A stretch of 41,914 nt of DNA from positions 1-41,914 of the IMG/VR virus record IMGVR_UViG_3300037487_000675. The stretch is one strand, 5' to 3'. The translations under genes were made by a program, and so were the position numbers. Below are positions 36,916-41,914 of this stretch, in pieces (position 1 is the first letter of the stretch; the number at the start of each line of letters is the position of its first letter). The DNA is from a virus. The notes under the pieces were generated by a model. That model ran no database searches. It was given only the letters and a program-made list of their open reading frames with translations, and was not told the origin of the DNA.

Positions 36916-37159
36916 ACCCTCCGTCCGCCGGGACACCTTCGCTGTTTCCAACGATGGCCTTTAGGCGGGGGTCTTCACCGCCGCCGGTCTTGGCACGCAT
37001 GACAGCGTGGAGTTGCTCACCCAGGGATTTGAAGCCCGTGGTCTCCTCTGCCTGTCCGCCAGGGGTGAAGCGATTGACGATTTTCTTGTCCTCTTTGGCC
37101 TGATATTCCGCGACTGCTTTCGCGGCTATTTCAGCGGTCATTTCATCTGTAAGTTCCAT
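36916..37159 (-). CDS. Major capsid protein (HK97 fold), exon 1
   Basis: The first 81 codons plus one base of the capsid gene. AGGAGG lies seven bases before ATG 37159, which decides the start; the frame runs 19 codons further back. It reads MELTDEMTAEIAAKAVAEYQ, a charged helix (the delta-like N-terminal arm that is usually cleaved), then FKSLGEQLHAVMRAKTGGGEDPRLKAIVG and GVPADGG, after which the frame enters the intron and stops at 36905. With exon 2 it makes a 385-residue protein. Confidence 0.92.
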
Positions 37160-37163
37160 TGAT

Positions 37164-38087
37164 TTACCTCCTAAAATGTGATACGGTTTGGTTAATGATG
37201 CGATTGATTCGCTCATTGTCGATGATTTGAGTGGCCTGATTAAGCACTTCCTTTACTTCGGGCAGTCCTTTTATATCAAGCACTATATCGTTGGCGGCCA
37301 TGTCGCTGGCCGGTGTGCGTGCTATTTCCTGTGCTATGTCTGATAATAGTTTGCGGTTCTCATCAGAGAGGCCGTTCTCTTTGGCCAATGTCCTGATGTA
37401 GTCGAGCTCGTCAGTTATCTCCTGTTGGCTGTGTACGCGCGGGGAATTGATTATTACCTCATTTGTTACCACACTTGTTGTAACAGTCGTGGTATCATCT
37501 GTGCTATTAGTCGTGGTGGCCACAATGACATCGCCGGTCATATCAACGATCTCTGCACTGACAATATCCTCGATTATGCTATTTACCAGCGGGTCAGCCG
37601 ACTTGCCCCTCAGTCCCTGGATGGCATCCCTATTTGAAGGTACCACCACATGGCTGATTTCCAGTAATTCCTGTTCGGTATATGTCCGGGCCGGGGTCTT
37701 TTCGCCGTCCCCGTCAGTCCATGACTTAGGAATAAACCCCACTGAATAGGCGGCCATGCCCTTTGAGGCCAACTTGAAAGCCCAGTCAGCTTCCTCGTTT
37801 CCTTCCCCGATATAGTAGCGCGGGCTGGCAAACAACCCGTCCTCGGAGACTTTGACCTTGGTAAACTCGCCGATCTGCTTTCTTAAATCCCCGTAGTTAT
37901 GAGAGGACAACAGCACCGGGCGCTTCCTGAAGGCCGGGAGAGATTTGCGCCAACCAAGGGGGTCTATACTCTCCCCGTCCCTGTCTGTTGAGGCCGTACT
38001 CATGGGGATTAACATATCTATCTCGCCCGTTTCAGCATTAACCGCTTTGACCTCCGGACGGAAGGTCTTAAAAATTGTTTCAGCCAT
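37164..38087 (-). CDS. HK97-type prohead protease
   Basis: A 307-residue protein that matures the capsid. The catalytic pair fits His63 (LLSSHNYG) and Ser115 (AAYSVGF), and LLEISHVVVPSNRDA follows as in the family. The C-terminal third (about residues 170-307) is a Thr/Val-rich linker and charged helix that may serve as scaffold. TAGGAGG precedes ATG 38087. It lies between portal and capsid genes as expected. Confidence 0.92.
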   Translation of the reverse strand: MAETIFKTFRPEVKAVNAETGEIDMLIPMSTASTDRDGESIDPLGWRKSLPAFRKRPVLLSSHNYGDLRKQIGEFTKVKVSEDGLFASPRYYIGEGNEEADWAFKLASKGMAAYSVGFIPKSWTDGDGEKTPARTYTEQELLEISHVVVPSNRDAIQGLRGKSADPLVNSIIEDIVSAEIVDMTGDVIVATTTNSTDDTTTVTTSVVTNEVIINSPRVHSQQEITDELDYIRTLAKENGLSDENRKLLSDIAQEIARTPASDMAANDIVLDIKGLPEVKEVLNQATQIIDNERINRIINQTVSHFRR

Positions 38088-38097
38088 AAATTACCTC

Positions 38098-39969
38098 CTA
38101 AATAACAGGTGCAGGAGCGCATACACAATTTGGATGCAGCGGCGGATTAGGCATTTCGTCCAGCGTGAATACCTGCCCATCATAAGGTTCGCAATCAGGG
38201 CAAGGGTCGGGGCCGCATAACCATTTCCACTGCTCCACGCCTGCTTCCCTGTATCGTTCAATGGCCGCCTTATTAGCAGCCTGCATGGTTTCATATCGCG
38301 CTATACGCTCGGCGCGATAACTCTCCGGGCCTATGTAATCTGTGAATATACCCTGGACGCGGGCGGTTAATTCAGGGACTGTCTCCCCGGCACGCATCCC
38401 TTCAGCTAATGCCTCTCTTAGTTTAGAAATTGTCCCATCATCGATGAATTTAATCATCTCGCCAGCATGGGCAAGTATCCACTGCTCGGCGGACGGGGTT
38501 ATGTGATAAGTTACCCCTGGATTAACAATGGCATCCGCTTCACGTGACGATGCTATATAGATCGCTGTCAATACGGGAATAAGTAACAACAACCAGGCCG
38601 CTTTGGATTTATCCCGATCGAATAATTCACCTTCGGGATCGTCCAGATTGCCTAAGACTTCCTCTAATTGGTCGCGCCATCTGCGCCTCGCAACCTCTTC
38701 AATGTCTTTTTTCTTTTGGTCTATACCTTTAATATATGAGTACCAGTAGGAATGGTCAGTTGCCTTTTTTTTTACACCAAGCGTCATGCCACCAAATGGA
38801 TTAGATGGTGCAACCAGCACATCACCTTCGGGCAGCGGATCCAGGCCTTGAAGTTCGCGCGCCTCGTTGATGGTCATGTAACCAGACTTAATCCCGGACT
38901 CTGCGAGCGCCCGCTTCTCTTCCACTGACTCAGGAACCACGTCGTCAAAATCAAGATAAAGGTTCTCGGAGTGCGGCCACATCGGGATAAACTGCTCATT
39001 AAGTTTGCCTTGCAGCCTTTTAAGTCTCGGGGTGACTACCCAACGTGCAAAGGTGTAATCCCCGGCCTCTGCATTAGCGCGGTTGACGTTCTCGGTTATA
39101 CCCATCACGTTTAAAGGCATACCGAATATCCCTAAGATGTTGTCCCTGTTAAGTAGTCTCAGTTCTTTGAAGTCCATATCTTTAGCTGTTTGGGATATTT
39201 GCTGGTAGCCTTTACCTGCGCCCACATCTTGTATAATAGCCATACCGTGAGCCTTAGCTGTACCTTGATGCCTCTCTCTCCATTGCATCCTTAACCGGTT
39301 AAATTGTTCTTCTGATAGTGTCCCTTCAAATGAAATCACCCCGTCCGGGCGGGCAGAGTTATAGAAAAAGTTACGGTTCCACTTGCCCGCGTACAGTTCG
39401 GAGTCCAGGTCATAGGCCAATGCTTGCACAGGGCCGAGGCCCCGGTAAGGGTTAGATGGATTGGGCAGCTTATGATGTATGACCAGTTCCTTGTCCAGCG
39501 GTATCTTCTCGTTGCCGATCTGGTAAACATACCCGGCAATAAAATCTTTCTTCGAAGGGACAACCGACATCTTATCCGGCGGCACAATCCACATTTCCCC
39601 AGGTAAGCCGCCTTTGTTGCGGTTAATTACCCAAAAGCACTCACCCGTTAGCCCCATGTAAATCTCATGCAGTTCGATAAACTCTTGGAAGGTTTGGAAG
39701 GGGTTTACAAAATCTAACAGTTGTATGATAGGGCTGTTCTCAACCTCTGTCAGTTCCCCGTTCCTTTCAGTGTACAGGCACCAGTTAGCATCGGCCACGC
39801 CCTGGGCGATCTTGGAAATGACGGCGAACAACCATCCGACCTCGCCGAAAGCACTTATAAAACCCCTCATGTCCCGGTCAGGAGGAACGGCTGATGAGTA
39901 GTTCCATAAATAGGGAGTGGCCGGCGATTTAATTTCCTTGGGCTTAAATAATCTGTCAAATATACTCAA
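38098..39969 (-). CDS. Portal protein fused to a MuF-type minor head domain
   Basis: About 623 residues. The first 400 are an HK97-type portal (WLFAVISKIAQGVADANW..., GLGPVQALAYDLDSELYAGKWNRNFFYNSARPDGVIS, GMPLNVMGITENVNRANAEA). After a helical linker and a hydrophobic stretch, residues about 520-623 form a Phage_Mu_F domain (AERIARYETMQAANKAAIERYREAG, CPDCEPYDGQVF, PPLHPNCVCAPAPV) with Cys/His residues. I favour TTG 39969, whose TTGA overlaps the upstream stop and which has GGAG before it, over ATG 39999. Confidence 0.9.
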   Translation of the reverse strand: MSIFDRLFKPKEIKSPATPYLWNYSSAVPPDRDMRGFISAFGEVGWLFAVISKIAQGVADANWCLYTERNGELTEVENSPIIQLLDFVNPFQTFQEFIELHEIYMGLTGECFWVINRNKGGLPGEMWIVPPDKMSVVPSKKDFIAGYVYQIGNEKIPLDKELVIHHKLPNPSNPYRGLGPVQALAYDLDSELYAGKWNRNFFYNSARPDGVISFEGTLSEEQFNRLRMQWRERHQGTAKAHGMAIIQDVGAGKGYQQISQTAKDMDFKELRLLNRDNILGIFGMPLNVMGITENVNRANAEAGDYTFARWVVTPRLKRLQGKLNEQFIPMWPHSENLYLDFDDVVPESVEEKRALAESGIKSGYMTINEARELQGLDPLPEGDVLVAPSNPFGGMTLGVKKKATDHSYWYSYIKGIDQKKKDIEEVARRRWRDQLEEVLGNLDDPEGELFDRDKSKAAWLLLLIPVLTAIYIASSREADAIVNPGVTYHITPSAEQWILAHAGEMIKFIDDGTISKLREALAEGMRAGETVPELTARVQGIFTDYIGPESYRAERIARYETMQAANKAAIERYREAGVEQWKWLCGPDPCPDCEPYDGQVFTLDEMPNPPLHPNCVCAPAPVI

Positions 39970-40565
39970 TAGACCATCTCCATAACTTCTTGCGAGCATC
40001 TACGGGCTGCGATTTCACAGTATTTTTCAGAGATTTCGATTCCAATGGAATAGCGGTTGAGTTTCTTGGCGGCAACAAGCGTTGTGCCACTTCCCATAAA
40101 CGGGTCAAGAACCAAACCCGTAGTCTTTGAATGTTGAATACACCATGCCATAAGAGCGATTGGCTTTTGTGTCGGATGCCCAACTCTTTCCGCATTTACG
40201 GCTGCGATAGGATAATCAAAAACATGGGTATTGATATCAAGGTTAGTCCATGCCAATTCTGCATCGCTCATTGACGTAGCAGAGTCACGCTTATACCACA
40301 CCAACCATCCACGATTGACAGGTAATTGATAATACTGCCCGCCCCAGATAATAGACGGCCTATCTACAACAAGTGATGGGATTATTTCGCTTATTTGGTT
40401 GTCCCAACTTTCGTGATTTCCCCATGTCCCACCTGCTAACCTTTTACCGAGACCGTATGGAGGGTCAGTTAGTACTAAATCCACCTTAACATCAAGTGAA
40501 GGCAATACCTCACGGCAGTCTCCATGATAAATCTTTACCCATTTATCAGAATAATATGGCTGCAC
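39966..40565 (-). CDS. DNA methyltransferase, beta class (DPPY)
   Basis: A 199-residue site-specific DNA methyltransferase with the catalytic TDPPYGLGK (about residues 34-42) and motif I DPFMGSGTTL near the C-terminus. It starts at GTG 40565. The first 38 and last 45 residues nearly match those of the 5560-6234 enzyme, while the middle differs and is shorter. It stands between packaging genes, an odd place that fits insertion of a copied cassette. Confidence 0.88.
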   Translation of the reverse strand: MQPYYSDKWVKIYHGDCREVLPSLDVKVDLVLTDPPYGLGKRLAGGTWGNHESWDNQISEIIPSLVVDRPSIIWGGQYYQLPVNRGWLVWYKRDSATSMSDAELAWTNLDINTHVFDYPIAAVNAERVGHPTQKPIALMAWCIQHSKTTGLVLDPFMGSGTTLVAAKKLNRYSIGIEISEKYCEIAARRCSQEVMEMVY

Positions 40566-40837
40566 TAATATCCCCTAAACCTTCTGACCGCCATTTCCTG
40601 CCGTTCCTTTATTTCAAGCGGCATTTTCAAGACTTGCCTGCGCCGGGTCTCAGCGTCAACAGCATATTTTAATGACGGCGGGAGCTGGTCTATTTCGGCC
40701 TGCGTAACGCCCTGCGTTACTTGGGTGTTATTCGGCTTTGATTCAGCCTTAGAACTTTCTGCAACCTTCTTGGCCCGGAACCTTGCCTGCCGTGCCCGGT
40801 TAGCCTCGGCCTTTTTGATGGGGTCTTTAGTCGGCAT
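40565..40837 (-). CDS. Basic conserved-type phage protein
   Basis: A 90-residue protein with a basic N-terminus (KKAEANRARQARFRAKKVAE), a Ser/Asn linker, and RRRQVLKMPLEIKERQEMAVRRF. The layout MPTKDPxKxxxxNRxRQARFRxKK is common in phage genomes near packaging genes; it may bind DNA. It overlaps the Cys-rich gene by 11 bases. Function unknown. Confidence 0.6.
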   Translation of the reverse strand: MPTKDPIKKAEANRARQARFRAKKVAESSKAESKPNNTQVTQGVTQAEIDQLPPSLKYAVDAETRRRQVLKMPLEIKERQEMAVRRFRGY

Positions 40838-41108
40838 TATGGCACCTTAACCCATGTTTTTCTACACAGCAACCATAACAAAGTCCGCATGATTGTAGAT
40901 GCTCTTTGCAACAAGTATCTCTACAGCCAATGCACCAATAAAGGGTATCGTGTTCAATATGGTCTACTGGTATAAATTTGTCCTTGCCACTTTCATCTAC
41001 ACCATCAGGTTTACAGGTATCGCAACAGCAACACCGCCCAATGGATTCAGCCGATGTTCCCTTTGAAATCATTGTTCCTGCAGGTAAGTCCCTGATTTGA
41101 TTAGCCAT
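40827..41108 (-). CDS. Cys/His-rich putative zinc-binding protein
   Basis: A 93-residue protein with about 14 cysteines and several His: CCCCDTC (residues about 26-32), CIGCRDTCCKEHLQSCGLCYGCC, and a final CH. The order suggests two zinc sites, like a B-box or cross-brace finger. It abuts the terminase stop (TAAATG). Function unknown. Confidence 0.65.
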   Translation of the reverse strand: MANQIRDLPAGTMISKGTSAESIGRCCCCDTCKPDGVDESGKDKFIPVDHIEHDTLYWCIGCRDTCCKEHLQSCGLCYGCCVEKHGLRCHNAD

Positions 41109-41914
41109 TTACAACCACCTTATATTCGGGTCTTTACCCGTAATCATTAACTCGTAGATACACCATACTGCGCTATCTACGCGATTAGGACTGTCTTTCG
41201 TTTCCCCAGGTATCCAGTTGCACATCTCCTCTTCTAAGAGAGCGAGTTCCCCCACGATATGGCAGCGGCCCTGCTCAAAGAGTGCGACTACCGGCTCGGC
41301 GCGCACCGCCTTCCCTCTGGTGGCCTGGACATCTTTATAAGATACTGACATGTTGCGGGAACGGGCAGCCTGTTCGATGGTGTTCTGTACCATGTTGCCG
41401 CCATAGTTGGCTTCACCCACTATCCTATCAGCACCGCAGAAGTTATAGGCTCTCAGCACTTCACCCGCCCACGCGTCCGGCAGTGCCTTTAATGAGTAGT
41501 CAAGTAAAATATACCCATGTTGCACGCCGTCTATCTTAGCGGTGCCCGCTGCAACAATCCCGCACTCTGTACCCATTGAACCCGGCGGGTCAACGCCTAT
41601 CACTACCCTGGTCAGAGGGGGCACTTCATCCAACCGCTTGCGGGTATGGTCCAGTAAAGCGTGTGTCCACAGCGCCCCGGGTATCTCGTCTAAGTCCTCG
41701 GCAAGTATCTCCTGCCTGTAAGATATGGCGCTCATGTCACTGGCTATCTCGTCAAGCGCCTCCCTTGATAGCACCGGGTTATCCAGTGATGTAAAGTGGA
41801 ATACCTCCCACCTTGGCTGCTCACCCTTTAACTCTGAATCCTTCTGTTTGGCCTCGGCTATCTTATATAGTTTGGCCGCGTGCCGGGGGTCCCGCGCTTT
41901 GGTGGTTGACCGGC
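41109..41914 (-). CDS. terL: Terminase large subunit, C-terminal nuclease part (continues at base 1 side)
   Basis: The last 268 codons of the terminase in this end of the window; the gene begins at 611 on the other end. The nuclease domain shows VVIGVDPPGS (first metal-binding Asp, about residue 270 of the whole protein), IVGEANYGG (second acidic residue, about 329) and a C-terminal NRVDSAVW (third acidic residue). This RNase H-like domain cuts concatemeric DNA during packaging. The frame matches exactly across the 127-bp overlap. Confidence 0.93.
   Translation of the reverse strand, partial: RSTTKARDPRHAAKLYKIAEAKQKDSELKGEQPRWEVFHFTSLDNPVLSREALDEIASDMSAISYRQEILAEDLDEIPGALWTHALLDHTRKRLDEVPPLTRVVIGVDPPGSMGTECGIVAAGTAKIDGVQHGYILLDYSLKALPDAWAGEVLRAYNFCGADRIVGEANYGGNMVQNTIEQAARSRNMSVSYKDVQATRGKAVRAEPVVALFEQGRCHIVGELALLEEEMCNWIPGETKDSPNRVDSAVWCIYELMITGKDPNIRWL
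41788..41914. repeat. Right copy of the 127-bp terminal direct repeat
   Basis: Identical to bases 1-127. It lies inside the terminase large subunit frame, which reads through without interruption when the two ends are joined. Confidence 0.95.

Noticed and set aside
1-41914. tRNA genes and CRISPR arrays
   Set aside because: No cloverleaf-like sequence with a T-loop motif and no array of regularly spaced repeats was found by eye; a dedicated scan was not possible.

Overview
The window is an essentially complete tailed-phage genome, probably from a metagenome assembly. Its first 127 bases recur exactly as its last 127 (1-127 = 41788-41914), so the molecule is a closed circle or circularly permuted map of about 41,787 bp, and the terminase large subunit gene runs across the artificial ends. 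Nearly every gene lies on the minus strand in tightly packed, translationally coupled order (ATGA, TAATG and GTGA overlaps with strong AGGAGG-type Shine-Dalgarno sites). The only convincing plus-strand gene is a free-standing HNH endonuclease at 29389-29988. The head genes are HK97-type with a tape measure and tail tube, so the phage is a siphovirus; the tape measure of 388 residues implies a short tail. I see no integrase, CI-like repressor, tRNA or CRISPR array. The host is unknown: the Shine-Dalgarno usage and sigma70-like promoters fit a bacterium, and I cannot go further with confidence. Layout, in the direction of transcription (descending coordinates, wrapping at the ends): an accessory/replication block runs from a consensus promoter at 13485-13512 down through zinc-ribbon proteins, a BRO-type antirepressor, many tiny proteins, a second promoter with a structured leader (7973-8103), helically phased TTAAC repeats, a RecA-like ATPase, a RusA resolvase, two DNA methyltransferases, a tandem paralog family (2774-3873), a NinB-like protein and the terminase small subunit. 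Packaging and head genes follow across the junction: terminase large subunit, a third methyltransferase, a portal-MuF fusion, prohead protease, a major capsid gene interrupted by a group I intron, decoration-like proteins, connector, stopper and gp10-like protein. The tail block (30748-18597) has a tail terminator carrying a carbohydrate-binding-like insert, two tail-tube paralogs, chaperones, tape measure, tail-tip proteins, a GLUG-repeat protein and three fibre-like proteins. A putative lysis block (18570-16844) has overlapping small membrane proteins and a holin-like gene. Then comes about 1.2 kb with no credible gene (15593-16843), packed with perfect stem-loops and potential pseudoknots. 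A set of small genes and a metallophosphoesterase (15592-13595) ends at a clear rho-independent terminator (13534-13576). The most remarkable items are: (1) the group I intron with a LAGLIDADG ORF inside the major capsid gene, whose splice sites can be placed to the base and restore a conserved capsid motif; (2) the 1.1 kb hairpin-dense non-coding region, a candidate giant structured phage RNA; (3) a 15-bp-stemmed leader RNA directly behind a consensus promoter; (4) an HNH gene whose -10 box and start region share a perfect 20-bp palindrome; (5) a duplicated methyltransferase cassette with near-identical ends and a divergent centre; and (6) at least fifteen microprotein genes under 60 codons, several of them single-membrane-span or Cys-rich.
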